Assembly (NCBI RefSeq): GCF_902833905.1
Contig: NZ_CADFGP010000017.1
Span: 93,361-157,360 of the forward strand
Origin: Paraburkholderia tuberum STM678
GTDB lineage: Bacteria > Pseudomonadota > Gammaproteobacteria > Burkholderiales > Burkholderiaceae
DNA: 64,000 nucleotides
Direction: 5' to 3'
Under the pieces are notes generated by a model. It ran no database searches. It saw only the letters and a program-made list of their open reading frames with translations, and had not been told where the DNA came from. Below, piece after piece: positions 53,959 through 62,921 of this stretch (positions within the stretch are counted from its first letter, which is position 1; each line of letters begins with the position of its first letter). Made by a program: the position numbers and the translations under genes.

Positions 53959-54507
53959 GCAAGGAATAAATAGCGCTGGCCGGACAGACGATAGACCGAG
54001 CGAAGAGCCGCGTCCAGCCGGAATCGCAGGATTGTTAAAAGTGTCCACATGGCGGGAACCGCCTGACGAATTCCGCCAGAACGCCCGCCAACGTCAATAA
54101 ATTCCTGGCAGAGCCTTGATTTATATGGCGTTTGCATCTCGATAGCGAGCGAGTACTACGATCCAAAGCGCACGGAATGGCCCTTCGGGACGATCGGACG
54201 GCAGGTTCTCCACAAAGTTATCCACAGACTGTGCGCAACCGCACATAGCGTGGAGCGGCGTGCGTTGGACCTTACGCGACTTGCCGGGCGGGACGCCCGC
54301 GCGCTACAGTGCCGGGTTCGACGGCATGTCGATCGCGCAGCGCGGCGGAGAGCTTGCCCGGCCCGAGGCCACTGGCCGCGGGCCCTTTCGCCGCGCCGCT
54401 CGCACCTCATTTTTTGACCCGTATTCGCATTCGATTGCCCGGAGAACCGCGTTGATGTTGACCCCGCGTAGTGCGCACGGCGCGCAGTCCGTGCTCGCAA
54501 CCCGCCC
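53959..54507. other. spacer between xseA and lpxK
   Basis: A 549-base spacer without a convincing gene. In many Burkholderiaceae exbB/exbD-like genes lie just upstream of lpxK, as far as I remember; they are absent here and no remnant is visible. Two DnaA-box-like sequences lie at 54206-54226. Confidence 0.45.
54206..54226 (+). promoter_or_regulatory. tandem DnaA-box-like sites
   Basis: TTCTCCACA (54206-54214, one mismatch) and TTATCCACA (54218-54226, perfect consensus) lie three bases apart in the same orientation. No replication gene is near, so this would be a regulatory or titration site at most. Confidence 0.4.
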
Positions 54508-55524
54508 ATGAGCGAACTCAGCGACCGTCTCGGAGCGCGCCTCTCGCGCGAATGGCAGCAACGTGGACCGCTCGCCTGGGCGCTGACGCCGCTCGCCTGC
54601 GTGTTCGGCGCAGTCGCGGCCGCGCGCCGCGCCGCGTTTTCGCTCGGCTGGCTCAAATCGGTGCGCGTCGGCGTGCCGGTGGTGGTGGTCGGCAACGTGA
54701 CGGTCGGGGGCACCGGCAAGACGCCGACCGTCATCGCGCTCGTCGAAGCGTTGCGCGCCGCGGGCTTAACGCCCGGCATCGTGTCGCGCGGCTACGGCGC
54801 GCGCGTGAGCACGCCGACCCGGGTCACGCCCGGTTCGTCGGCACGGGTCGGCGGAGACGAGCCGTTGCTGATCGCGCGCCGCACCGGCGCACCCGTGTGG
54901 GTCTGTCCGGACCGCGTCGCCGCCGCGCAGGCGTTGTGCGCCGCGCATCGCGACGTCGACGTGATCGTCAGCGACGACGGCTTGCAGCACTATCGCCTCG
55001 CGCGCGATGTCGAACTCGTCGTGTTCGATCACCGGCTCGGCGGCAACGGTTTCCTGCTACCGGCCGGGCCGCTGCGCGAGCCGCTGTCGCGCCGCCGCGA
55101 CGCGACGCTGATCAACGATCCGTATGCGCGCACGCTGCCCGCGTGGCCGAACACGTTCGCACTGCAGCTCGCCCCTGCCGACGCGTGGCATCTCGACAAT
55201 CCCGCACTGCGCCGCCCGCTTGCGCAATTCGCCGGTCAACGCGTGCTGGCCGCGGCCGGCATCGGCGCGCCGGAACGCTTTTTCGCGACAGTGCGCGCGG
55301 CCGGCCTCGCGCCCACGACGCGCGCGCTGCCCGACCACTACGCGTTCGAGCGCAATCCGTTCACCGACGTCGACGCCGACGCGATCCTGATTACGGAAAA
55401 GGATGCGGTAAAATTGGGGGCCTGGCACGACGCGCGCATCTGGGTAGTCCCGGTCGAAGCCGCGCTTGATCACCGCCTCACTGCATTAGTTGTGGAGAAA
55501 GTCCGTGGACGCTCGCCTGCTTGA
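54508..55524 (+). CDS. lpxK: tetraacyldisaccharide 4'-kinase
   Basis: LpxK, 338 residues, phosphorylates the tetraacyldisaccharide precursor of lipid A at the 4' position, on the inner membrane. The P-loop is NVTVGGTGKTPTV (near residue 72), followed by the SRGYGAR and DDGLQHYRLARDVELVVFD segments. It has an N-terminal hydrophobic region (WALTPLACVFGAVAAA). The gene ends 20 bases inside the Trm112-like gene and runs with it and kdsB, so lipid A and KDO genes are grouped. Confidence 0.96.
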   Translation: MSELSDRLGARLSREWQQRGPLAWALTPLACVFGAVAAARRAAFSLGWLKSVRVGVPVVVVGNVTVGGTGKTPTVIALVEALRAAGLTPGIVSRGYGARVSTPTRVTPGSSARVGGDEPLLIARRTGAPVWVCPDRVAAAQALCAAHRDVDVIVSDDGLQHYRLARDVELVVFDHRLGGNGFLLPAGPLREPLSRRRDATLINDPYARTLPAWPNTFALQLAPADAWHLDNPALRRPLAQFAGQRVLAAAGIGAPERFFATVRAAGLAPTTRALPDHYAFERNPFTDVDADAILITEKDAVKLGAWHDARIWVVPVEAALDHRLTALVVEKVRGRSPA

Positions 55525-55708
55525 AATCCTCGTCTGCCCGATCTGCAAGGGCCCGCTCAGCTACGACCGCGCCGCGCAGGAACTGATCTGCAACGCGGAC
55601 AAGCTCGCCTATCCGATCCGCGACGGCATTCCCGTGATGCTCGTCGACGAAGCGAGGCAGACCGTCGAAGGCACGCCGGTCGATCTGAATCCCGGCTCGG
55701 TCGCCTGA
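55505..55708 (+). CDS. Trm112-like protein
   Basis: A 67-residue member of the Trm112/YcaR family, with a zinc-ribbon-like start (LEILVCPICKGPL) and the AYPIRDGIPVML end. The second cysteine pair of the zinc ribbon is reduced to one (LICNAD). The start is a GTG at 55505 inside lpxK, with GGAG eight bases upstream. In other bacteria this gene is often between lpxK and kdsB; its role is unknown, although in eukaryotes Trm112 activates methyltransferases. Confidence 0.88.
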   Translation: MDARLLEILVCPICKGPLSYDRAAQELICNADKLAYPIRDGIPVMLVDEARQTVEGTPVDLNPGSVA

Positions 55709-55916
55709 CCCGCAGCGCCACTGCAGCGCGAGGCGCCGCGACGTCTCGCTCGCGCGCGGGTCAAGGCAGACTTCATCGATGCCACCGCCCCCTCCCCGCA
55801 TGCGCTCCCATATCGATCCACAGCCGTTTTCGCCGCTCCGGCTCATCTCCGACTCTGCGTGAGCGTCGCGCGCGCAGCCTCTTCCTCCGGCCTGATCGCC
55901 GCCCGTTCCTGATCCG

Positions 55917-56711
55917 ATGATCCACACCACCCCTCATCCGTTTATCGCCGTCGTGCCGGCCCGCCTCGCGTCGACGCGTCTGCCCAACAAGCCGCTCGCG
56001 GACATCGGCGGCAAACCGATGGTCGTGCGCGTCGCGCAGCGCGCGCGCGAATCGGGCGCGCAACAGGTGCTGGTCGCGTCGGACGCGCAGGAAGTGCTCG
56101 ACGCGGCGCGAGACCACGGCTTCGACGCGGTACTCACGCGCGCCGACCATCCGTCGGGCACCGACCGTCTCGCGGAAGTGGCGACGCGTTTCGGCTGGAG
56201 CGACGACACGATCGTCGTCAACGTGCAGGGCGACGAGCCGCTGATCGACCCGGCGCTCGTGCGCGGCGTCGCCGCGCATCTGGCAACGACAAGCGACTGC
56301 GCGATCGCGACGGCCGCGCATCCGATCACCGATCCCGCCGAAATTTTCAATCCGAACGTCGTCAAGGTCGTGCCCGATGCGCGCGGCGTCGCGCTGTATT
56401 TCTCGCGCGCGCCGATCCCGTGGGCGCGCGACGCATGGCAACCGCACTGGCCCAACGTCGCGTCGATGCCGACGCCGGCCGCGCCCGCCGTCGTATACCG
56501 GCACATCGGCCTGTACGCGTATCGCGCGAAATTTCTGCGCACGTACCCGAGCCTCGCGATCTCGCCGATCGAGCAGGTCGAAGCGCTCGAACAACTGCGC
56601 GCGATGTGGCATGGCGAGCGCATCGCGGTCCTCGTCACGCAAGACGTACCGTTGGCGGGGGTCGATACCCCCGCCGATCTCGCGCGCGTACGGGCCTTAT
56701 TCGGGTCTTGA
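55917..56711 (+). CDS. kdsB: 3-deoxy-manno-octulosonate cytidylyltransferase
   Basis: CMP-KDO synthetase, 264 residues, activates KDO for lipopolysaccharide core synthesis. Family motifs: VVPARLASTRLPNKPLADIGGKPM split, HPSGTDRLAEV, VVNVQGDEPLIDP, YFSRAPIPW and YRHIGLYAYRAKFL, ending in EQVEALEQLRAMWHGERI. The ATG at 55917 lacks a strong ribosome binding site. It follows the lpxK-Trm112 pair after 208 bases and precedes adk. Confidence 0.97.
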   Translation: MIHTTPHPFIAVVPARLASTRLPNKPLADIGGKPMVVRVAQRARESGAQQVLVASDAQEVLDAARDHGFDAVLTRADHPSGTDRLAEVATRFGWSDDTIVVNVQGDEPLIDPALVRGVAAHLATTSDCAIATAAHPITDPAEIFNPNVVKVVPDARGVALYFSRAPIPWARDAWQPHWPNVASMPTPAAPAVVYRHIGLYAYRAKFLRTYPSLAISPIEQVEALEQLRAMWHGERIAVLVTQDVPLAGVDTPADLARVRALFGS

Positions 56712-56921
56712 GCGCGGGAAGCCGTGGCATAATCGAACGGTTATGCGCGCCTCCCAGCGCAGGCGACACTCGGGTTATCCGGTCGCGCCGTGCGGATCTT
56801 GCAGCGCCGTCGTATTCGACGTGCAGCGCGAGGTAGCCAACGGTAGCCGATGCGCAACCTGCGAGAATCGCCGGGAAGCATGCCGCGTCAACAAAGAATT
56901 CACATAGATCTGGAGATATCC

Positions 56922-57587
56922 ATGCGTTTGATCCTGTTGGGTGCACCGGGTGCCGGCAAAGGCACTCAGGCCAACTTCATCAAGGAAAAGTTCGGCATCC
57001 CGCAAATTTCGACCGGCGACATGCTGCGCGCGGCCGTCAAGGCTGGCACGCCGCTCGGCCTCGAAGCAAAGCGCTTCATGGACGCCGGCGAGCTCGTCAC
57101 GGATGAGCTGATCATCAACCTCGTGAAGGAACGTCTGCAGCAGCCGGACTGCGCGAACGGCTATCTGTTCGACGGCTTCCCGCGCACGATTCCGCAAGCC
57201 GAAGCAATGAAGCAGGCCGGTGTCGCGATCGACTACGTGCTCGAAATCGACGTGCCGTTCGACGAGATCATCGTGCGCATGAGCGGCCGTCGCTCGCACC
57301 CCGCGTCGGGCCGCACCTATCACGTGACGTTCAATCCGCCGAAGGTCGAGGGCATCGACGACGTGACCGGCGAGCCGCTGATCCAGCGCGACGACGACAA
57401 GGAAGAAACGGTCAAGAAGCGTCTGGAAGTGTACGAATCGCAAACCAAGCCGCTGATCGAGTACTACAACGGCTGGGCGAAGAACGGCGATACGTCGAGC
57501 TCGGTGAAGGCGCCCCAATATCGCCGCATTTCGGGCCTTGGCAGCGTCGATGAAATTCGCGCCCGCGCGTTCGACGCGCTGAAGTAA
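56922..57587 (+). CDS. adk: adenylate kinase
   Basis: Adenylate kinase, 221 residues, interconverts ATP, ADP and AMP. P-loop GAPGAGKGT at residues 7-15, AMP-binding STGDMLRAA, DGFPRTIPQA and the LID region starting SGRRSHPASGRTYHVTFNPP, a long-form, zinc-free LID. The ATG at 56922 has GGAG seven bases upstream; the frame is open further back without homology. It ends in a strong terminator. Confidence 0.98.
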   Translation: MRLILLGAPGAGKGTQANFIKEKFGIPQISTGDMLRAAVKAGTPLGLEAKRFMDAGELVTDELIINLVKERLQQPDCANGYLFDGFPRTIPQAEAMKQAGVAIDYVLEIDVPFDEIIVRMSGRRSHPASGRTYHVTFNPPKVEGIDDVTGEPLIQRDDDKEETVKKRLEVYESQTKPLIEYYNGWAKNGDTSSSVKAPQYRRISGLGSVDEIRARAFDALK

Positions 57588-57627
57588 GCCGGCTTGGTCC
57601 AAACATTACCGCTGTTTTCGTTTGACC

Positions 57628-57659
57628 AAAACCCGCCCACGTTGGGCGGGTTTTTTATT
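57628..57659 (+). terminator. adk terminator
   Basis: AAAACCCGCCCA and GGGCGGGTTTTTT arms with a T run. Confidence 0.9.
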
Positions 57660-57847
57660 TGGCTCGGTGCGCAAACCAAAAGCGGCAAGCGGTGGGGAAC
57701 GCCCAGCGGAACCAGTTAGGTTTCCATAGCGCTTGCATGCCGCCGCCCGCTTCGCTTTCCGCAGCGCAGCACAGCCGCTACAATCGATCGTCGTCGAAAA
57801 ATGCTTCGCTCGAGACCGCACTGAACAACCGTAGCAAAGGAGAAGAC

Positions 57848-58606
57848 ATGGAAATTCGTGACAACGTGTTCCTGATCACCGGCGGCGCATCAGGGCTCGG
57901 CGCTGCCACCGCGCGCCTGCTCGTCGAGAACGGCGGCAAAGTCGTCCTCGCCGACCTGAATCTGGACGCGGGCGAGGCGCTCGCAAAGGAACTCGGCGGC
58001 GCTTTCGTCAAATGCGACGTGAGCCGGGAAGAGGACGCGCAACAGGCCGTCGAAGCCGCGACGAAGCTCGGTACGCTGCGCGGTCTCGTCAACTGCGCGG
58101 GCGTCGCGCCGGCCGCGAAGACCGTCGGCAAGGATGGCCCCCATTCGCTCGATCTGTTCACGCGCACGATCTCGATCAATCTGATCGGCACGTTCAACAT
58201 GATCCGGCTCGCCGCGGTGCAAATGTCGAAGAACGAGCCGAACGCCAACGGCGAGCGCGGCGTGATCATCAACACCGCATCGGTCGCCGCGTTCGACGGC
58301 CAGATCGGCCAGGCGGCCTACTCCGCGTCGAAGGCTGGCGTGGTCGGTATGACGCTGCCGATCGCGCGAGACCTGTCGCGCAACGCGATCCGCGTGATGA
58401 CGATCGCCCCCGGCCTCTTCGAAACGCCGATGCTGCTCGGCATGCCGCAGGAAGTGCAGGACGCGCTCGGTGCGATGGTGCCGTTCCCGCCGCGCCTCGG
58501 CAAACCGGCGGAATACGCGATGCTCGCCAAGCAGATCTTCGACAATCCGATGCTGAACGGCGAGGTGATCCGGCTGGACGGCGCGATCCGCATGCAGCCG
58601 AAGTGA
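57848..58606 (+). CDS. short-chain dehydrogenase, HSD10-like 3-hydroxyacyl-CoA dehydrogenase
   Basis: SDR-family dehydrogenase of 252 residues, similar to type II 3-hydroxyacyl-CoA dehydrogenase (HSD17B10). The NAD site is TGGASGLG (residues 11-18), followed by the LVNCAGVAP segment, the catalytic Ser in INTASVAAFDGQ and YSASK. The family is NAD-dependent and acts on 3-hydroxyacyl- or 2-methyl-3-hydroxybutyryl-CoA. AAAGGAG precedes the ATG. It follows adk, but its own promoter is likely because of the terminator between them. Confidence 0.88.
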   Translation: MEIRDNVFLITGGASGLGAATARLLVENGGKVVLADLNLDAGEALAKELGGAFVKCDVSREEDAQQAVEAATKLGTLRGLVNCAGVAPAAKTVGKDGPHSLDLFTRTISINLIGTFNMIRLAAVQMSKNEPNANGERGVIINTASVAAFDGQIGQAAYSASKAGVVGMTLPIARDLSRNAIRVMTIAPGLFETPMLLGMPQEVQDALGAMVPFPPRLGKPAEYAMLAKQIFDNPMLNGEVIRLDGAIRMQPK

Positions 58607-58665
58607 GGATCGCTTAGCGATCGATCTGGTCGCCGATGCTAGGCCAAGGCCTGCATACGGCGATA

Positions 58666-58706
58666 AAAAAACGCCTGTGCATGTGCGACATGTGCAGGCG
58701 TTTGTG
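58666..58706. terminator. bidirectional terminator after the SDR gene
   Basis: AAACGCCTGTGCATGT and ACATGTGCAGGCGTTT-like arms form a long stem with T tracts on both sides. It lies between the convergent SDR gene and the SirB1-like gene. Confidence 0.85.
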
Positions 58707-58733
58707 TTTTATGCAGCGTGAAAACGCGCGTCG

Positions 58734-59576
58734 CTATTCGCCGTCATCATGCCGCGTGCGCTGCCGCAATTCATGCAACTGCGACTCGACCACGGTGGCA
58801 TCTTCCGCATCGGGGCGATCGCCGAGATAGCTTTCGAGGTCCTCGAGCGCGGGCCGCAGATAATCGAGCCGCGCATACGCGAAACCGCGATCCCGCACTT
58901 CCTCGATATTGTCCGGCAGCAGAATGACGAGCCGTTGCTGCACCGCGAGCAGACGTTGCCAACGCTCGGTCTGCAGATAGATCGCCTTCAGGTTGCGCAA
59001 CATCCGCGCGACGATCTCGCGATGCGTGGCCGGTTGCAGCAGCATGCGTAGCGCGCGCCCGACCGAATCGCCAGCCGACGCGACGTACGGCTCGAGCATC
59101 TCGACCATCTGCGCTTCGGACAGCGAATGACCGGTGGTCGGATCGAGCATCACGTCGCCGTCGGGCATCGTCACGCGCAGCAGGAAGTGGCCTGGAAACG
59201 ACACCCCTCGCACCGGAACGCCGAATTGCTCGGCCATCTCCAGATAGAGCACCGCGAGCGAAATCGGAATGCCGCGGCGACGTTTGAGTACGACGTTCAG
59301 ATGGCTGTTGTCGGGGTCGTAGTAATCGTTCAGGTTGCTCGCGAAACCGAGTTCGCGGAAAAAGAAACGGTTGAGGATGCCAACCTTCTGACGGATGTCG
59401 GCATCGTCGGGCATGCGGCGCCGCAGCCGCAGCACCAGCTCGTCGATCTCGGCGAGCACCGACTGCAGATCGAGGTCGGGATAGGCATCCTGCGCGATCG
59501 AGAGCGCCGTCTCGGTCAGCGGCAGGCTCTCGTCTTCGGCGACGAGCGTACTGAAATAATCGAGAACCCGCGACAT
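58734..59576 (-). CDS. SirB1-family transglutaminase-like/TPR protein
   Basis: A 280-residue protein of the SirB1 (UPF0162) family. The first part is a transglutaminase-like fold: RFFFRELGFASNLNDYYDPDNSHLNVVLKRRRGIPISLAVLYLE split over residues 66-115, GVSFPGHFLLRV and MLDPTTG. The C-terminal part from about 195 is TPR-like helical repeat. The catalytic residues of true transglutaminases are not evident, and the function is unknown. ATG at 59576 lies five bases after the murJ stop, so the two form an operon. Confidence 0.88.
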   Translation of the reverse strand: MSRVLDYFSTLVAEDESLPLTETALSIAQDAYPDLDLQSVLAEIDELVLRLRRRMPDDADIRQKVGILNRFFFRELGFASNLNDYYDPDNSHLNVVLKRRRGIPISLAVLYLEMAEQFGVPVRGVSFPGHFLLRVTMPDGDVMLDPTTGHSLSEAQMVEMLEPYVASAGDSVGRALRMLLQPATHREIVARMLRNLKAIYLQTERWQRLLAVQQRLVILLPDNIEEVRDRGFAYARLDYLRPALEDLESYLGDRPDAEDATVVESQLHELRQRTRHDDGE

Positions 59577-59581
59577 GGTGA

Positions 59582-61132
59582 TCACTTCACTCGCCTTCTG
59601 AAATACGCGTACTTGAAGCCCATCAGCCAAAGCATACCGAAATACAGCGCGGCGAACAGCACGAGACACGCACCGAGCAACACCATGCGGCTGACCGGCT
59701 GGGTATGCATGCCGATCCAGTCGAAGCTGATCGCGAGCCAGCGCATCACGCCGGCGAGCACGAGGCACGCCCCGAGCAACTGCACGAAAAACTTGAGCCA
59801 GCCGCTCGACGGCATATAAATGCCACGTTTGCGCAGACCAATGAATAGCAGCAACGCATTGACGCAAGCGCCGAGCCCGACGCTCAGCGTGAGACCCGCA
59901 TGCGCGAGCACCGGCACGAACACGTAGTTGCTCAACTGCGTGACGACCAGCACGCCGATGCCGATCTTCACTGGCGTCTTGATGTCCTGCTTCGCGTAAA
60001 AGCCCGGCGCGAGGATCTTGATCAGGATCAGGCCGATCAGGCCGACTCCGTAGGCGGCGAGCGCGCGGCTCACCATCACGACCGCATTGCCGTCGAACTT
60101 GCCGTAGTTGAACAGCACCGCTGTCAGCGGCTGGGCGAAAAAGAACAGCGCGATCGCGCTCGGCGCGGCGAGCAGGAACGTGACGCGCAGTCCCCAGTCG
60201 AGCAGCGACGAATACTCATGCGAGTCGGCATCGACGTGCGCCTTCGACAGGCTCGGCAGCAGGATCGTGCCCAGCGCGACGCCGAGCAGCGCGGTCGGAA
60301 ACTCCATCAGCCGGTCGGCGTAGTTGATCCACGACACCGCGCCGGGGCCGATGTGCGACGCGATGTTGGTGTTGATGATCAGGCTGATCTGCGCGACCGA
60401 CACCGCGAACATCGCCGGCACCATCTTCGCGAGCACCCGCTTTACGCCGCGATGCGCGAGCGCGCGCAGCGGGTTCAGGCCGATGAGCGGCACCATGTCG
60501 ATCTTCTTGAGGCCCGGCAGCTGCACGACGAATTGCAGCACGCCGCCGACGATCACTGCCCAGGCGAGCGCATAGACCGGCGTTTGCAGGCGCGGCGCGA
60601 GGAATACGGCGGAGGCGATGAACGCGACGTTCAACAGCACGGGCGCAAACGCGGGCAACGAAAAGTTCTTGTACGTATTCAGCACGCCCGACGCCAGCGA
60701 CGTCAGCGAGATGAAAATGATGTATGGGAACATGATGCGCGTCATCGCGACCGCAAGCTGGTACGCGTGGCCCTCGTGCGCGAGGCCCGACGCGACGACG
60801 AACACGACGCCCGACGCGCCGACCACGCCGATCACTGACAGCACGGCGAGCGCCCACGCGAGCACGGTCGAGGTCGCGTCGACGAGCGCCTTGGTGGCGT
60901 CGTGGCCTTGCTGGTTCTTGAACTCCGCGAGGATCGGCACGAAGGCCTGCGAGAACGCGCCTTCGGCGGAAATGCGACGCAGCAGGTTCGGAATGCGAAA
61001 GGCGACGTAGAAAGCGTCGGTGTATTGACTGGCGCCGAACGCACGGGCGATCAACGTTTCACGGGCCAGTCCGGTCACGCGCGACAGCAGCGTGAAGCCG
61101 CTGACCGTCAGCAGGGCTCGTAATAGATTCAT
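59582..61132 (-). CDS. murJ: lipid II flippase MurJ
   Basis: MurJ (MviN), 516 residues, about 14 membrane helices, flips lipid II across the inner membrane for peptidoglycan synthesis. The start MNLLRALLTVSGFTLLSRVTGLARE, the EGAFSQAFVPILAEF segment, INTNIASHIGPGAVSWINYADRLMEFPTALLGVALGTILLP split across residues 245-300, and the GYGLIGL-like cavity helices are diagnostic. The start at 61132 is the family start. It is the first gene of a two-gene operon with the SirB1-like gene and is divergent from rpsT. Confidence 0.97.
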   Translation of the reverse strand: MNLLRALLTVSGFTLLSRVTGLARETLIARAFGASQYTDAFYVAFRIPNLLRRISAEGAFSQAFVPILAEFKNQQGHDATKALVDATSTVLAWALAVLSVIGVVGASGVVFVVASGLAHEGHAYQLAVAMTRIMFPYIIFISLTSLASGVLNTYKNFSLPAFAPVLLNVAFIASAVFLAPRLQTPVYALAWAVIVGGVLQFVVQLPGLKKIDMVPLIGLNPLRALAHRGVKRVLAKMVPAMFAVSVAQISLIINTNIASHIGPGAVSWINYADRLMEFPTALLGVALGTILLPSLSKAHVDADSHEYSSLLDWGLRVTFLLAAPSAIALFFFAQPLTAVLFNYGKFDGNAVVMVSRALAAYGVGLIGLILIKILAPGFYAKQDIKTPVKIGIGVLVVTQLSNYVFVPVLAHAGLTLSVGLGACVNALLLFIGLRKRGIYMPSSGWLKFFVQLLGACLVLAGVMRWLAISFDWIGMHTQPVSRMVLLGACLVLFAALYFGMLWLMGFKYAYFRRRVK

Positions 61133-61141
61133 GGGGCGCTT

Positions 61142-61147
61142 ATTATA
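61142..61147 (-). promoter_or_regulatory. -10 element close to the murJ start
   Basis: A perfect TATAAT on the minus strand lies only 10 bases upstream of the murJ ATG. If used, the mRNA would have almost no leader. No good -35 box is present, so it may be weak or coincidental. Confidence 0.3.
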
Positions 61148-61364
61148 CGGGTCCCGCCAATGCGGGCGACGAGCCAGAACGCGATTCGGACCGATTTGCC
61201 ACGCGGACGTTCGCCGCGATCGGCTGGAAAGCGCGATTTCTTGTGTTTTCTGCGGTCTTCCCGGCAGCGCCCCCGCCTTCCATCGGCGCCCTCGCAGGAG
61301 GGCCAGCACATACGCGCCGACATGACGCCGCTCCGGTCATTGTGGCGCCGGCGCGTGTTTTCCG

Positions 61365-61394
61365 TTGTCACGTGCCTGATTTTGTTGCTATAAT
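61365..61394 (+). promoter_or_regulatory. rpsT promoter
   Basis: TTGTCA (61365-61370) and TATAAT (61389-61394) with an 18-base spacer. It leaves a leader of roughly 240 bases before rpsT, which holds no gene. The rest of the 508-base murJ-rpsT spacer shows nothing else recognised. Confidence 0.6.
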
Positions 61395-61640
61395 CGTCGG
61401 TTTCGAAGCTTGCTCAGTTTTCGAATGGTCTTCGGACGCGGTTCTCAGGTTGGCGCAGCGCCGCCTGTCAATACATCCGGATGCCTTGAAACACGGGCCC
61501 GCCTTCGCGTAGTTCGATCGATTTTTTCGACACTTTTGCGCCCTTGGGCAATCGCTTCCAAGGGTTCGGATCGAGAAGCAGCACCTCGCCTCATCATTGA
61601 AGGCCGGGTACTGGAAACAGGAACAGGATAAGGAACCGTC

Positions 61641-61919
61641 ATGGCTAACTCCGCACAAGCACGCAAGCGCGCCCGCCAGGCCGCGAAGGCAAACTCGCAC
61701 AACTCGGCACTGCGCTCGAAGTTCCGCACGGCTATCAAGGCTGTCCGCAAGGCAATCGATGCAGGCGATCACGCTAAGGCCGCCGAAATCTTCAAGGCAT
61801 CGTCGAAGACCATCGACATCATCGCCGACAAGAACATCGTTCACAAGAACAAGGCAGCTCGCAACAAGAGCCGCCTCGCTGCAGCCGTCAAGGGTCTGCA
61901 AGCGCCCGCAGCGCAGTAA
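61641..61919 (+). CDS. rpsT: 30S ribosomal protein S20
   Basis: Ribosomal protein S20 of 92 residues, with the family start MANSAQARKRARQAAKANSH and the segments LRSKFRTAIKAVRKAI and NIVHKNKAARNKSRLAAAVK. AAGGAA precedes the ATG, and a long leader and strong terminator enclose the gene. It binds 16S rRNA early in small-subunit assembly; S20 controls its own synthesis in E. coli, and the long leader here could allow that. Confidence 0.98.
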   Translation: MANSAQARKRARQAAKANSHNSALRSKFRTAIKAVRKAIDAGDHAKAAEIFKASSKTIDIIADKNIVHKNKAARNKSRLAAAVKGLQAPAAQ

Positions 61920-61967
61920 TTCCGGTCGGCCCGCTTCGGCGGGCTACCTCCTGTTTCCGCTGCACAA

Positions 61968-61994
61968 GAAGCCCGCTTTGGCGGGCTTTTTTGT
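61968..61994 (+). terminator. rpsT terminator
   Basis: AAGCCCGC and GCGGGCTT arms around a short loop, with a T6 run. Confidence 0.9.
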
Positions 61995-62014
61995 TTCGGT
62001 TGAATTGCCAGCCA

Positions 62015-62049
62015 CAAAAAAACCCGCTGCTTGCGGGTTTTTGTTTTTG
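62015..62049 (-). terminator. DUF3579 gene terminator
   Basis: AAACCCGC and GCGGGTTT arms; on the minus strand the stem is followed by a T7 run. It lies 20 bases beyond the DUF3579 stop. Confidence 0.85.
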
Positions 62050-62068
62050 CCGATCCGGTCGACTTACA

Positions 62069-62416
62069 TCAGATGACCTGCCGTTTGGCTTGCGGCGCAG
62101 GCGCATGGTCGAGTTCCAGCTCACACGCCTCGGTGACCAGCAGGTCGTTGTCTTTCGCGAAGTTCATAACGAAATCGAAGGCCATTGGTTCGATGTCGCG
62201 CAGCCGCGAATCGAGAATCACGCATTTGAGGTCGCCGATCATGGTCGGCCGCACGTACAGCGAGTACTGCATATAGGCGTTCGGCCCCTTCCTCACGCCG
62301 GGCCCGAACGACGACATGACGCCCGCGAGCCGCTCCGACCAGTCGCTCGGCCGAAATTTTTTTCCCGTCGACGTAATGCCCTGAATGAAATATTCGATTG
62401 GAGCTGCTTCGGCCAT
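62069..62416 (-). CDS. DUF3579 protein
   Basis: A 115-residue protein of the DUF3579 family, function unknown, found mainly in Betaproteobacteria. It starts MAEAAPIEYFIQGITSTGKKFRPSDW split and has the segments RLAGVMSSFGPG and YSLYVRPTMIGDLKCVILD. It is soluble and without cysteine motifs. ATG at 62416; the open frame to 62575 lacks homology-like content. It lies between rpsT and argF, a layout shared with other Burkholderia. Confidence 0.85.
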   Translation of the reverse strand: MAEAAPIEYFIQGITSTGKKFRPSDWSERLAGVMSSFGPGVRKGPNAYMQYSLYVRPTMIGDLKCVILDSRLRDIEPMAFDFVMNFAKDNDLLVTEACELELDHAPAPQAKRQVI

Positions 62417-62921
62417 GTAGAAATACCTGTGTGACTGCCCAGCGGAATGACGACCAACCGGCGACGCCAGTTGTACGCTCGAACTCACCGCAAGCGGCAT
62501 GTACGGCAAGCGCTTGCAGCCACCTGCGACGTGCGTGGGATCTGGCGCTAACGCAACAATGACGAACCGCACCACGAGAACCGCTGCGGCGAACCGGCTG
62601 AACCGCTCTGGCGTCTGTCATGACGGCCACGCCTTGACAGGCTTTCCGCGCCGCACGAGCCGCGTTTCTTCATGCGAAACGCCGGCCTGCTGGGCTTTGG
62701 GATAACCCGCAGATTATAGCGCAGCGGGCCCTTTTCCGCAGCGCACACAAGCGCCTTCCGATGACCCCGCGAAGCGCGATACGAAGCTTTCGAATCGCTT
62801 TCGGCGCCCTCCCGCCGACTCGTCAAACGAGGCGAAATCCTTTATGCTGCATGGAGTTACCACCATACCGACGGCGGCGCAGTCCGGCAACCCTGCCGGG
62901 TGAGACCGCCGTATTTGTTTC
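62417..62921. other. spacer between DUF3579 gene and argF
   Basis: A 505-base spacer between divergent genes. On the minus strand a perfect TATAAT at 62713-62718 could be the -10 box of the DUF3579 gene, with a weak -35 and a leader of nearly 300 bases. I see no gene and no clear arginine operator. Confidence 0.4.

Noticed and set aside
54206..54226. DnaA boxes as a replication origin
   Set aside because: Only two boxes, no AT-rich unwinding region and no dnaA, dnaN or rep gene near.
54260..54511. Short plus-strand frame upstream of lpxK
   Set aside because: No ribosome binding site or domain; it lies in a spacer and does not look like an ExbD remnant.
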